64,000 nt of DNA, taken from DASTEQ01 sp040905185 (lineage in GTDB: Bacteria > Chloroflexota > Limnocylindria > QHBO01). The notes under the pieces are model-generated. The model worked only from the letters and a program-made list of their open reading frames with translations, searched no databases and was not told the origin of the DNA. Positions 24,910-32,032 of this stretch are shown in pieces. Position 1 is the stretch's first letter; each line of letters starts with the position of its first letter. The DNA is taken from NCBI GenBank assembly GCA_040905185.1, contig JBBDRZ010000006.1, positions 58,285 to 122,284 on the forward strand, written 5' to 3'. The position numbers were made by a program, and so were the translations under genes.

Positions 24910-25188
24910 CTAGTAGATGAACGGGACGCCGCCGAACAGGAAGGGCAGGAAAAGGAGGGCGGGGAGGCCGAGTCCCACCAGCAGGACGAAGGCCGCCAGC
25001 CAGCCGACGGGTTGGTAGCGGTACAGGCGGACGAGCACGACCACGGCGCCGAGGGCAACGGCGGCCATCACGACGGCGATCGCAAGTTCCAGCGTCGACT
25101 TCTGTCCCGGGGTCAGGAGATACGCCGAGTAGAGAACGCTGATGCCGAGCGCGAGGAGGCAGCCCAGCCCGACCAGAAGGCTGCCCAT
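24910..25188 (-). CDS. Small membrane protein, paralogue 1
   Basis: 92 residues and three hydrophobic helices: LLVGLGCLLALGISVLYSAYLL, LELAIAVVMAAVALGAVVVLV and WLAAFVLLVGLGLPALLFLPFL. The stretch LGAVVVLVRLYRYQPVGWLA aligns with LGAVIVLVRIVRGRPVGRLA of the gene at 25814, showing common ancestry by duplication. It starts directly after the stop of the preceding gene (25192), so they may be cotranscribed. A 31-bp repeat follows its stop. The family is not recognised. Confidence 0.6.
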   Translation of the reverse strand: MGSLLVGLGCLLALGISVLYSAYLLTPGQKSTLELAIAVVMAAVALGAVVVLVRLYRYQPVGWLAAFVLLVGLGLPALLFLPFLFGGVPFIY

Positions 25189-25191
25189 GCT

Positions 25192-25647
25192 CTACCCGAA
25201 CAGCGGCGATGAGGAGGCCGCTTGCGGCTCCACGGACGCAGTATATCGACGGTGGCCCAGCCCTCGGTCGCCGCCCCGTTCATCACGCGAGGGAAACGCC
25301 TGCGCGCCCTGGCAAGCTCCTACACGAAGACGCAGCACGTCTGCGCGGCCACAGACATACGGCCGCCGGATCAAGAGGCCCAAGAAGATCGCCACCAGGG
25401 CAATAGCTCCGGTCCGCCCGCCTCTCCACAGCCTGACCAGTTCCAGGCGAGCCGCCAGTCCCATGGCTTCGACGAGCAGCACGAAGATCACATTACCGGC
25501 AGTCACCAGACTCCGCCAGGAAATGGCCAGCCGCCGAATGGCCGCCACGATGAAGCCATCGAACACCACCGTCGCGGCGAGGAGAATGCCCAGCAAGCCT
25601 CGAGACTGAGGAACGGGCTGAGGCGACAGCTCAACGGGAGCTTGCAT
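25192..25647 (-). CDS. Small membrane protein, paralogue 2, probably read-through at 3' end
   Basis: 151 residues. The N-terminal two thirds are membrane-like (GILLAATVVFDGFIVAAIRR, LVTAGNVIFVLLVEAMGLAA, GAIALVAIFLGLLIRRP). After about residue 112 the sequence becomes polar and low-complexity, exactly where a degenerate copy of the 31-bp repeat (25266-25296) begins. In both sister genes that repeat lies just past the stop codon. A lost stop codon or frameshift, with reading into former intergenic DNA, is inferred. GATATT lies 6 bases or so before the ATG. Confidence 0.48.
   Translation of the reverse strand: MQAPVELSPQPVPQSRGLLGILLAATVVFDGFIVAAIRRLAISWRSLVTAGNVIFVLLVEAMGLAARLELVRLWRGGRTGAIALVAIFLGLLIRRPYVCGRADVLRLRVGACQGAQAFPSRDERGGDRGLGHRRYTASVEPQAASSSPLFG
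25266..25296. repeat. 31-bp dispersed repeat, copy 3 (degenerate)
   Basis: Shares CGCCCCGTTCATCA and GGGAAA with the other two copies, about 26 of 31 bases identical to the one at 25769. It lies inside the 3' part of the middle paralogue, marking its probable original end. Confidence 0.5.
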
Positions 25648-25695
25648 GGCCTCAATATCGCAACCAGCCCAGCGGTCGGACTATGCGAGCCGACG

Positions 25696-25773
25696 CTAGA
25701 GCAGGCGGTTGTAGATCGCGTGCGGTGCCACGCCCTCCTTCGCGAGCGGCTCGACCGCCCCACGCGCGGCGCT
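25696..25773 (-). pseudogene. Fragment of a PIG-L deacetylase gene
   Basis: On the minus strand this reads SAARGAVEPLAKEGVAPHAI, then YNRLL and a TAG stop. The intact deacetylase encoded at 26216-26938 reads SAARWAVERLAKEGVAPHSV at the corresponding place, so 16 of the first 18 residues match, and the DNA is also clearly related over about 54 bases. There is no start codon, N-terminal metal motif or C-terminus. It is a remnant of a partial duplication of the neighbouring gene, lying next to copy 2 of the 31-bp repeat. Confidence 0.7.
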
Positions 25774-25799
25774 CCCCGCCCCGTTCATCAAGCGCGGGA
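25769..25799. repeat. 31-bp dispersed repeat, copy 2
   Basis: Differs from copy 1 (24867-24897) at one base. It begins 14 bases after the stop of the paralogue ending at 25814 and abuts the deacetylase fragment on the other side. Confidence 0.7.
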
Positions 25800-25813
25800 A
25801 GGTCCGGGAGCCT

Positions 25814-26188
25814 TCATCCAACCAGGCCCCTGAAAAACATGGTGAAAATCAAGATCAGAGCAATCACCAGAGCAACAGGGATCCCGAGACCGGCGACGGG
25901 CGCCAGTCGCCCGACGGGTCTCCCTCGAACGATTCGCACAAGCACGATCACGGCACCCAGGGCGCAGGCGATGAGGCCCGCGATAATCGCCATGAGAACG
26001 ATGCCGAACACACCCGAGCCGCCAAGGTTCGAATTCAGAAAACTTGCCCCCGGAAAAGCGACCATCCAGGAGTCCACGGCGATGGTCGCGACCATCAGCA
26101 GGCCCAACGCGGCACGCCCCACCAGATATTGAAGCGAACGTGAAGTCCGCATACCGGTTGGGCCGGAGGGCGAATACTTCGACTCCAT
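25814..26188 (-). CDS. Small membrane protein, paralogue 3
   Basis: 124 residues from the ATG at 26188. After a polar N-terminus come three hydrophobic helices (AALGLLMVATIAVDSWMVAF, VFGIVLMAIIAGLIACALGA, and LGIPVALVIALILIFTMFF). LGAVIVLVRIVRGRPVGRLA matches paralogue 1. TATGCT on the coding strand lies 6 bases before the start, suggesting a leaderless message. The role is unknown; the local family appears to have grown by tandem duplication. Confidence 0.6.
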   Translation of the reverse strand: MESKYSPSGPTGMRTSRSLQYLVGRAALGLLMVATIAVDSWMVAFPGASFLNSNLGGSGVFGIVLMAIIAGLIACALGAVIVLVRIVRGRPVGRLAPVAGLGIPVALVIALILIFTMFFRGLVG

Positions 26189-26215
26189 CGCGGGAGCATA
26201 GACGGCGCCGACTGG

Positions 26216-26938
26216 CTAGAACAGGCTGGCATCGAACTTGGGGTGGGGTGGCAGGAGGGCGGGGCGGACGCGGGTGAAGGCCTCGTAGATCGGCCCGCCG
26301 GCCTCGATCGCAGCTCGGAGGTCGGCAATCGCTTCGGCGGTGTCGGCCTGTGAAGCGTGGCTCTCGAGCGCGGCCAACCGTCGGTCCGCCACCTCGGTGA
26401 TGTCGATCCGGTGGGTCGCGCCCTGCTCCTCCGGGGAGAGGTCATAGCGGTTGGGCCCTGGCCCATAGCCCGGCGCGATGACGAAAACCGAGTGCGGCGC
26501 CACGCCCTCCTTGGCGAGGCGCTCGACCGCCCACCGCGCGGCGCTGCCGACCGCGATGTGGTCCGGGTCGCCGGTCACGCCGTGCGCGCCGAACGTGATG
26601 ACGACGTCCGGGCGGCGGTTTCCCAGCCAGGCGACGATCTCGCTCACCAGGCGCTCCTGCGGCTCGGCGGCAACGGCCCCGTCCGGGTAGCCGTCCAGGA
26701 GGGTTACCTCGTTGAGCCCGATCGCCTCCGCGGCGCGGATCATCTCCGCCTCGCGCACGGCGGCGAGCTGAGCGTCGGGGGTCCGCTCGGGATTCCCGGC
26801 CTCGCCGCGGGTCACGATCAGGAGGCGCGTCGTCTCGCCCGCGTCGTGGGCCAGGGCCAGCGTCCCAGCGCAGGTGAACGCCTCGTCGGCGGGGTGGGCC
26901 AGGATGGCGGCCAGTCCCCCGGTTCGGTCGTAGGTCAC
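26216..26938 (-). CDS. PIG-L family N-acetylglucosaminyl deacetylase (LmbE-like)
   Basis: 240 residues from the GTG at 26938, overlapping the upstream gene stop as GTGA. These zinc enzymes remove acetyl groups from GlcNAc-type substrates, as in mycothiol, bacillithiol or glycolipid synthesis. Seen: AILAHPADEAFTCAGTLA, where the usual AHPDDE is AHPADE, so one acidic residue is lost while the zinc His and following Asp remain; LIVTRGEAG, VREAEMIRAAEAIG, VVITFGAHGVTGDPDHIAVG carrying the second zinc His. The substrate is unknown. A fragment of a paralogue lies at 25696-25773. Confidence 0.85.
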   Translation of the reverse strand: MTYDRTGGLAAILAHPADEAFTCAGTLALAHDAGETTRLLIVTRGEAGNPERTPDAQLAAVREAEMIRAAEAIGLNEVTLLDGYPDGAVAAEPQERLVSEIVAWLGNRRPDVVITFGAHGVTGDPDHIAVGSAARWAVERLAKEGVAPHSVFVIAPGYGPGPNRYDLSPEEQGATHRIDITEVADRRLAALESHASQADTAEAIADLRAAIEAGGPIYEAFTRVRPALLPPHPKFDASLF

Positions 26939-27276
26939 GTGGTCTCCCGTGGCGCGGGATCATTGGCCAGGCGTCGCCAGCCCTGGCGCTCCACCGCGGT
27001 GCGCATCGTACGCAGGACGGCCACCTTGGCGCGCGCCACCTCAGCGACGAAGCGGCCCGTGCCTGCCTCGTCCAGGGTTGAGCCTGGCGGGGCGCTATCC
27101 CGACCGACGTTGAGCCAGGCCAGGTGATATCGGTCCATCCGACCCCAGACCGATTCCAGCAGCTGGTCCGACTCGAGCAGCCAGGCCCGGAAGCCCTCCC
27201 AGTCGGGAGCCTGAGCCAGGCGGTCGCCTTCGGCGATGAGCTCGTCGGTGGCGGCCAGGAACGCGGTGCGGGTCAT
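26935..27276 (-). CDS. Small unknown protein, DinB-like helical pattern
   Basis: 113 residues from the ATG at 27276; an upstream extension to 27336 consists of a repeated PGER motif and is doubtful. The sequence is helical (FLAATDELIAEGDRLAQAPD, LLESDQLLESVWGRMDRYHL, RFVAEVARAKVAVLRTMRTA). It contains a spaced His and Asp set, but no firm DinB metal triad, so the family is left open. It overlaps the deacetylase start by 4 bases, implying translational coupling and related roles. Confidence 0.6.
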   Translation of the reverse strand: MTRTAFLAATDELIAEGDRLAQAPDWEGFRAWLLESDQLLESVWGRMDRYHLAWLNVGRDSAPPGSTLDEAGTGRFVAEVARAKVAVLRTMRTAVERQGWRRLANDPAPRETT

Positions 27277-27423
27277 GACCGTTTCGTTGGGCAACCGCTC
27301 GCCCGGAACCCGCTCGCCTGGAGACCTGGAGGCCATGCCCTGAGTATGGCGCGGCCGTTCGTACTATTTGTCGGTGACCCCCAGGCTGACAGACTCGCGG
27401 TGACCAGACGCACCGCTGAGTAG

Positions 27424-28929
27424 ATGCCCCGATCAGATTTGACCGCAGCGATCGCGCGGTCCGTGGGCACCGGGCTGGCCCTGGTGCTCCCCGTGGCCGC
27501 TCTCGTGGTGCTGCGCCTATTCCCGCCCCTCACCCTGGACCCCGGCGGCGGAAGCGGCTGGTTCGCCACGCTCGGGCTGGGCGCAGTGGCCGTGTGCTCG
27601 GCCGCATCGGTGATCCCACTCCTCAGTGCCCTGGTGATCGCTGGACGCCTGTCGGCCGGGCTGGCCGGGCTGAGCGCAACCGCGTTGACCGCCGGGAGCG
27701 CCGCGCTGGCGCTGGCGGGACCCACCGCGGCGGCGACCCTTCCCAACAGCGGCCTGGCGCTGACTCTGGTGGTCGTGGCGGCCGGCCTGGCCGTCGCGGC
27801 GTGGGCCGGCAACCAGCACCTGGCAAACGAACGATCCCGCTGGCTGGGTGTTATCGCGGCACTCGTGCTGGCCGAAACCGCGCTCGCGGCGGCCCTGCTG
27901 GCCCCCGGATCTGAGCTGGACTCAGCCACGTCCGTGGTGATGCTGGCGGCCGGACTCCTGGCCGCAGGTGCGGCTGGCGCGTGGGTGAACCGCCGCAACA
28001 CGATGGCCGCGCTCGGATCGGTGACCGTGGCCGTGGCGGCCGGCCTGCTCGCCTGGGCGCGTCCGGGGACGGTCGACGGGCTGCTCGCGCTGGCCCCCCT
28101 GTTGTTGACCCCGCCGTTGCTGGTGCTCGCGCTGGTCGACCGAGAGGAGAGGGAGTCCGACGACCTCGCGACCGCGGCCCCGCCTGCGCAGGTCGCCCCG
28201 CGCCTCCTGACACGTCTCGGCCCGCCCCCTCCCGCAAATCGCAACCCGGAGGACGACTCTGCGGAACGCGACCGCCTGGGACGCGAGGTGCGAGCCGCCC
28301 TGGCCGAGCTGACCGACGCGCGTCACACCATCGCCCTGCAGCGCTCCGAGCTGGAGCGCGCAGCCGACGTCGATCCGCTGACCGGCGTCGCCAGCCGCAG
28401 CGCGATCATGGACCGGCTGCGCGACGAAGTGGCGGCGGCACGGCGCTACCCGCACGCGGTGTCCATCGTGCTCATGGACGTGGATGGCATGGGGGAGATC
28501 AATGCCCAGCACGGAACGGCGGTCGGGGATGCGGTGCTGCGCGAGCTGGCCTTGCGGATGCGAGTCCGCGTCCGCGAAGCGGACGCCATCGGCCGGGTGG
28601 CCGGAGACTCCTTCTTGGCCATCCTTCCGCATACCGATGAGAAGGGCGCAACGGTGTTCGCGGAGGCCATGCGTGACCGGGCCACCCAACGCCCCGTATC
28701 GACCGGCCGGGGAGAGGTTTCGGTCACCGTCTCATTGGGCGTGACCACCATGCGTTCGCGCCAGGAGCTGACCGCCGACACGATGCTGGCACGGGCCGAT
28801 GAGGCGGTGGCGTCGGCCCGCGCGGGGGGCGGAAACTTCATCGCCTACGACCGACTCCACGGCCTCGCGCGACTCGAGGAACGCCGTCCGGAGGCCCCGG
28901 ACGACCAGGCGGACCGACACACAAGATAG
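27424..28929 (+). CDS. Membrane protein with degenerate GGDEF domain
   Basis: 501 residues. Residues 15-235 hold about seven hydrophobic helices. A helical linker (REVRAALAELTDARHTIALQ) joins a C-terminal GGDEF domain from about residue 315: DVDPLTGVASRSAIMDRL, LMDVDGMGEINAQHGTAVGD. The signature is AGDSF instead of GG(D/E)EF, losing the acidic residue needed for catalysis, while the inhibitory-site motif RxxD (READ) is kept five residues upstream. It is probably a c-di-GMP-binding or otherwise non-catalytic receptor. The next gene (thyX) starts about 100 bases later with DnaA-box-like sites between. Confidence 0.85.
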   Translation: MPRSDLTAAIARSVGTGLALVLPVAALVVLRLFPPLTLDPGGGSGWFATLGLGAVAVCSAASVIPLLSALVIAGRLSAGLAGLSATALTAGSAALALAGPTAAATLPNSGLALTLVVVAAGLAVAAWAGNQHLANERSRWLGVIAALVLAETALAAALLAPGSELDSATSVVMLAAGLLAAGAAGAWVNRRNTMAALGSVTVAVAAGLLAWARPGTVDGLLALAPLLLTPPLLVLALVDREERESDDLATAAPPAQVAPRLLTRLGPPPPANRNPEDDSAERDRLGREVRAALAELTDARHTIALQRSELERAADVDPLTGVASRSAIMDRLRDEVAAARRYPHAVSIVLMDVDGMGEINAQHGTAVGDAVLRELALRMRVRVREADAIGRVAGDSFLAILPHTDEKGATVFAEAMRDRATQRPVSTGRGEVSVTVSLGVTTMRSRQELTADTMLARADEAVASARAGGGNFIAYDRLHGLARLEERRPEAPDDQADRHTR

Positions 28930-28939
28930 CGGCCTGAAG

Positions 28940-28968
28940 TTATCCACACCACTACAGGTTGTGGACAA
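28940..28968. promoter_or_regulatory. Inverted pair of DnaA-box-like sites upstream of thyX
   Basis: TTATCCACA (28940-28948) is a consensus DnaA box on the plus strand. TGTGGACAA (28960-28968) reads TTGTCCACA on the minus strand, one mismatch from consensus. The pair is separated by 11 bases and lies about 60-90 bases before the thyX start, upstream of TAGACT at 28997-29002. Regulation of thymidylate synthesis by DnaA is inferred; no AT-rich unwinding region or dnaA/dnaN genes support an origin. Confidence 0.5.
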
Positions 28969-29030
28969 AGGCCTCCAACCCGCAGCGGTCTGGTGCTAGA
29001 CTCGGGCACCCACCGAGTGCTGCCAGGGCC

Positions 29031-29951
29031 ATGCCGCCGACCTCTCCCAACCTGTCCGCCAAGCTGATCTTCCCCACTGCCGAGATCGTCGAGGAGTACT
29101 ACCTCCCGATCATCTACACGGCCTGCCGGACGTGCTACTCGGAGCAGCTGCCGGATGCCATCTGGGACAAGGCGGTGGCGCGCCAGGTAGCCGACGAGAA
29201 GCAGCAGGCGCTGGTCCGCAAGGTCATGGAGTCGGGTCACGGCTCGACCATCGAGCACGTCAACTTCACCTTCGCCATCAGCGGCGTGACCCGGACACTG
29301 TCCCACCAGCTGGTCCGCCACCGGTCGGGGACCGCGTTTGACCAGCAGTCCCAGCGCTACGTGAGCTTCAAGGCCCGCGACAACTACACCATCCCCGACT
29401 CGATCACCAAGGGCGACCTGCCGGACGACCTGGCGGGCCGCTTCCAACAGGCGATCGACGACAACCTGGAGCTGTACGGGCAGCTGCTCCAGGCCGAGGT
29501 CCCGGCCGAGGATGCGCGCTTCATCTTCCCCAACGCCATGCAGACCAACCTGATCATGACCGTCAACCTGCGCCAGCTCATCCACATGAGCGGGCTGCGC
29601 CTGTGCACCATGGCCCAGTGGGAGATCCGCCAGCTGTTCAAGCAGATCCGGCACGAGATCTTCCGCGTGAGCCCCTTCTTCGGCTCGTTCCTGGCCCCCA
29701 AGTGCGTGCCCCTGGGCTACTGCGACGAGATGGGCAACCGCGACGAGCACTGCCGGATCCGGCCCCACCGGGACACGGTGATGGCCGTGTGGGAGGCGTA
29801 CCGGGGTGGCGGGCTGACGGAGACCGATGGACCGGTCGTGCCCGAGACCTCGCCCTTCCGCCCCAAGCCACGACGGACCGACAAGGTTGCGATCCGGATG
29901 GAGGCCCCCGAGGCCGCGGTCGGCCAGGCTGCCGAGGCCGACCGCTACTGA
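29031..29951 (+). CDS. thyX: Flavin-dependent thymidylate synthase
   Basis: 306 residues from the ATG at 29031. It methylates dUMP to dTMP using FAD and methylenetetrahydrofolate. The ThyX signature RHRSGTAFDQQSQRY (RHR-x7-S type) is present, after SGHGSTIEHVNFTFAISGVT. Other conserved blocks: DARFIFPNAMQTNLIMTVNL and RQLIHMSGLRLCTMAQWEIR. The C-terminal 60 residues extend beyond the catalytic core. ThyX is typical of organisms lacking ThyA and is common in Actinobacteria and Chloroflexota. The upstream DnaA-box-like pair suggests coupling to replication control. Confidence 0.94.
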   Translation: MPPTSPNLSAKLIFPTAEIVEEYYLPIIYTACRTCYSEQLPDAIWDKAVARQVADEKQQALVRKVMESGHGSTIEHVNFTFAISGVTRTLSHQLVRHRSGTAFDQQSQRYVSFKARDNYTIPDSITKGDLPDDLAGRFQQAIDDNLELYGQLLQAEVPAEDARFIFPNAMQTNLIMTVNLRQLIHMSGLRLCTMAQWEIRQLFKQIRHEIFRVSPFFGSFLAPKCVPLGYCDEMGNRDEHCRIRPHRDTVMAVWEAYRGGGLTETDGPVVPETSPFRPKPRRTDKVAIRMEAPEAAVGQAAEADRY

Positions 29952-29963
29952 CGGCCAGCCGGT

Positions 29964-30071
29964 CTAGTAGCCGGGCCCACCTGGAGCGTTCTGACAGGCC
30001 GCGATGAGCAGCGCCAGTCCCACCAGAATGAGCGTAATCATTCGATTTCGAAGGCTTCTCAGGCGTCGCAT
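29964..30071 (-). CDS. Very small lipoprotein (35 residues)
   Basis: A short minus-strand frame begins MRRLRSLRNRMITLILVGLA, continuing LLIAACQNAPGGPGY and a stop. There is a basic N-terminus, a hydrophobic core and lipobox IAAC with the Cys at residue 26, leaving only nine mature residues. This is the plan of entericidin-like small lipoproteins. It is convergent with thyX. No strong ribosome-binding site was seen, and its short length makes chance possible, but the complete lipoprotein signal argues for a real gene. Confidence 0.5.
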   Translation of the reverse strand: MRRLRSLRNRMITLILVGLALLIAACQNAPGGPGY

Positions 30072-30099
30072 GACGGCATCCTACGTCTAGAACGCCTCG

Positions 30100-30603
30100 T
30101 CAGCCGCTCGGTTCCTTCCGGCCGGCCAACAGCCGCTCGACCGATGCTGCCGCGCGACGGCTGCGCGTCTCGGATCGTTTGGCCTCCGCGACCCAGTCCG
30201 CGTATGCCTTCTGGTGACTGAACGAGAGTCCGTCGTAGATGGCCCTGGCGTTCGGCACGCCGGCCAGCGACGCGGCGAGCTCCGGTGGCCGCTGCACGAC
30301 CCGGGGCTCAGTGTCGGGGTCGATCCGAATGCGGACCCGATCCCCGTACTGCAGGCCGGTGGCCTCGCGGACGGCACGGTTGACGACCAGGTAGTAGTCC
30401 GTGCCGTATCGGGCTGGGGTGGTCCGCCAGGTGTGGCCACGGACCGTGACACGGATCGCAGGCCGGTGGCGGCCAAAGGCGGCCTGGAAGTCGACGGGCA
30501 GGATGAAGTAATAGGGGTTCCCGGCCTGCCGGTCGGCCACGTTGGGGTGCACCCCGCCTTCCCCGCTGAGGGTCGCGCTGCAGATGAGGGGTCGTGATCC
30601 CAT
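30100..30603 (-). CDS. DUF1905 / YdeI-OmpD-associated domain protein
   Basis: 167 residues. The N-terminal half (YYFILPVDFQAAFGRHRPAI, GTDYYLVVNRAVREATGLQY, GDRVRIRIDPDTEPR) is a DUF1905 beta domain. The C-terminal half (LSFSHQKAYADWVAEAKRSE, TRSRRAAASVERLLAG) is the YdeI/OmpD-associated helix pair, known from bacteriocin-protection proteins of uncertain mechanism. It is cytosolic with no signal. It lies 3 bases downstream of the unknown gene at 30607, so the two probably share an operon. Confidence 0.85.
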   Translation of the reverse strand: MGSRPLICSATLSGEGGVHPNVADRQAGNPYYFILPVDFQAAFGRHRPAIRVTVRGHTWRTTPARYGTDYYLVVNRAVREATGLQYGDRVRIRIDPDTEPRVVQRPPELAASLAGVPNARAIYDGLSFSHQKAYADWVAEAKRSETRSRRAAASVERLLAGRKEPSG

Positions 30604-30606
30604 CGG

Positions 30607-31047
30607 TCAGTTGTCGGTCGTCACCCCGTCGCCCAGAGTGAAGCGGCGGAGCTCGGCATCGCAGGCATCGGCCAGGCGTTGGGCCTGGGAGATGAGGAAC
30701 GGCGTCATCTTGGTGGAATCGACGATGAGCAACGTCCGGCCGCGCTCGTTGGCCCCGATCACGATCCGGTCCTCACCGTGGAACGAGATGCTCCAGTTGG
30801 ACTGGAGCTGGGTCAGTTCGGCCAGCACGACGTCCTCGCGGAACGACCAGTCCAGGTACGCGGCGTTCAGGGCAGCGACCACGTCACGCAGCTGATGGGT
30901 CACGTTCCGCGGGAGGCGAGCCAGGCCGTGCACGATGCGCAGGGCCGCAAACGGGTCACCCGACCGCGCAACCTGGGGCGGGGTGATGTCCGGGGCCGGC
31001 ATGCCGTCGGGAGCCTCGCCCAGCAGCGAGTGATCGGCGGCGGTCAC
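30607..31047 (-). CDS. Unknown soluble protein
   Basis: 146 residues from the start at 31047. A disordered N-terminus of about 30 residues precedes an alpha/beta domain: LRIVHGLARLPRNVTHQLRD, VVAALNAAYLDWSFREDVVL, AELTQLQSNWSISFHGEDRI, VIGANERGRTLLIVDSTKM. It has no signal or membrane helix and no motif I recognise. It is placed between the tRNA-binding protein and the YdeI-like gene, all on the minus strand with short gaps. Confidence 0.6.
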   Translation of the reverse strand: MTAADHSLLGEAPDGMPAPDITPPQVARSGDPFAALRIVHGLARLPRNVTHQLRDVVAALNAAYLDWSFREDVVLAELTQLQSNWSISFHGEDRIVIGANERGRTLLIVDSTKMTPFLISQAQRLADACDAELRRFTLGDGVTTDN

Positions 31048-31077
31048 AACCCGGCGAGTATGGCCGATCGCGACCGA

Positions 31078-31413
31078 TCAGCCGATGCGCAGGCCCTCGG
31101 GTGAGGCGGGATCCGGCTCGAGCAGGTAGACCTGGCCAGCCTCCCCCATGGCCCCCAGGACCAGGACCTGGCTGGCGAGACCTGCGATCCTCCGGGGCGG
31201 AAAGTTCACTACGGCAACCACCTGGCGGCCGATGAGAGTCGTTGGATCTGGGTACGTGACCGTCAGCTGGGCGACCGACACCCGTTCGCCGATACCGGGG
31301 CCGAAATCAATCTGGAGGCGATACGACGGATTGCGGGCCTTTGGGAACGGCTCGGCCGCGACGATGCGGCCGACCCGCATGTCAACCCCCAGGAAGTCGT
31401 CGAATTCGATCAC
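31078..31413 (-). CDS. csaA: CsaA-type tRNA-binding domain protein
   Basis: 111 residues, the full length of CsaA. The EMAP-II-like OB fold is clear: FDDFLGVDMRVGRIVAAEPF, NPSYRLQIDFGPGIGER, LIGRQVVAVVNFPPRRIAGL and VLVLGAMGEAGQVYLLEPD. Members bind tRNA or act as export-linked chaperones in Bacillus. The GTG at 31413 follows a TATCGT hexamer by 6 bases, suggesting a leaderless message. Confidence 0.9.
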   Translation of the reverse strand: MIEFDDFLGVDMRVGRIVAAEPFPKARNPSYRLQIDFGPGIGERVSVAQLTVTYPDPTTLIGRQVVAVVNFPPRRIAGLASQVLVLGAMGEAGQVYLLEPDPASPEGLRIG

Positions 31414-31425
31414 CGCACGACGATA

Positions 31426-31902
31426 TCAGTCGCCGGCGCCGCCACCCCCCTGCCCGTGTCCCTGGCCCTGGCCCTGGCCCTGGCCCTGGCCCTGTCCCTG
31501 GCCTTGCCCCTGGCCTTGGCCGCCCATGATCCAGCCGATGCCGGGCTTCAGGTCGAATTCCTCGTCGTCTTCCGCCAGAGCCCGGGCGATCTCGCCCCAG
31601 CCCATCCCATCGGCGCGCATGGCGGCGACCTCGGACGGCTCGACCCCAGCGGCGTCCGCGAATGCCAGGATCCGGACTGCGCCACCGAGTCCGTAGACGT
31701 CGGCCAGCAGGTCGAGGTCGGTGGTGTCGATGGGGGTTTCCCCGTTGGTTTCGTCGTGGATGGTCACCCCGGCGTCGTCCAGCAATTTGACGACTCGTTC
31801 GGCGTTGGGTCCCTCGACGTTGAATGCCAGGGCGGCGCTCCCACCGGCCAGCGCAAGCAACCCGAGTGCGGCCACGAGCCCAATCTGAATCTTGCGTGTC
31901 AT
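31426..31902 (-). CDS. Secreted protein with Gly-Gln dipeptide repeat tail
   Basis: 158 residues from the ATG at 31902. A signal peptide (KIQIGLVAALGLLALAGGSA, cleavage near ALA-FNV) precedes an acidic region (VVKLLDDAGVTIHDETNGET) and a helix pair containing VEPSEVAAMRADGMGWGEIA. The C-terminus is about eleven Gly-Gln units with one Gly-His, ending in Gly-rich residues. The repeat is a 6-bp tandem array on the DNA and could change length by slippage. An exported envelope protein of unknown role. Confidence 0.7.
   Translation of the reverse strand: MTRKIQIGLVAALGLLALAGGSAALAFNVEGPNAERVVKLLDDAGVTIHDETNGETPIDTTDLDLLADVYGLGGAVRILAFADAAGVEPSEVAAMRADGMGWGEIARALAEDDEEFDLKPGIGWIMGGQGQGQGQGQGQGQGQGQGQGHGQGGGGAGD
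31451..31525. repeat. 6-bp tandem repeat (CCCTGG/CCAGGG type)
   Basis: A run of CCTGGC-like hexamers on the plus strand, partly interrupted by CCTTGC and CCTGTC variants, encodes Gly-Gln repeats on the minus strand. In-frame copy-number change would lengthen or shorten the tail without a frameshift. Confidence 0.75.
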
Positions 31903-32032
31903 GGGGACTTTGTACACCAGGCGGGGGGATCCCGACAGCGGTTCGGTGTCTGCTGGCAACGCCAACACGGGGCAACGCCCCTAGTACTCTCGGGCCGTGG
32001 CCGGTATCGGGCGCACCGGGTAGCGTCAGGGT

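Noticed and set aside
28940..28968. Replication origin
   Set aside because: Only two DnaA-box-like sites, no AT-rich tract and no dnaA, dnaN or parAB genes nearby.
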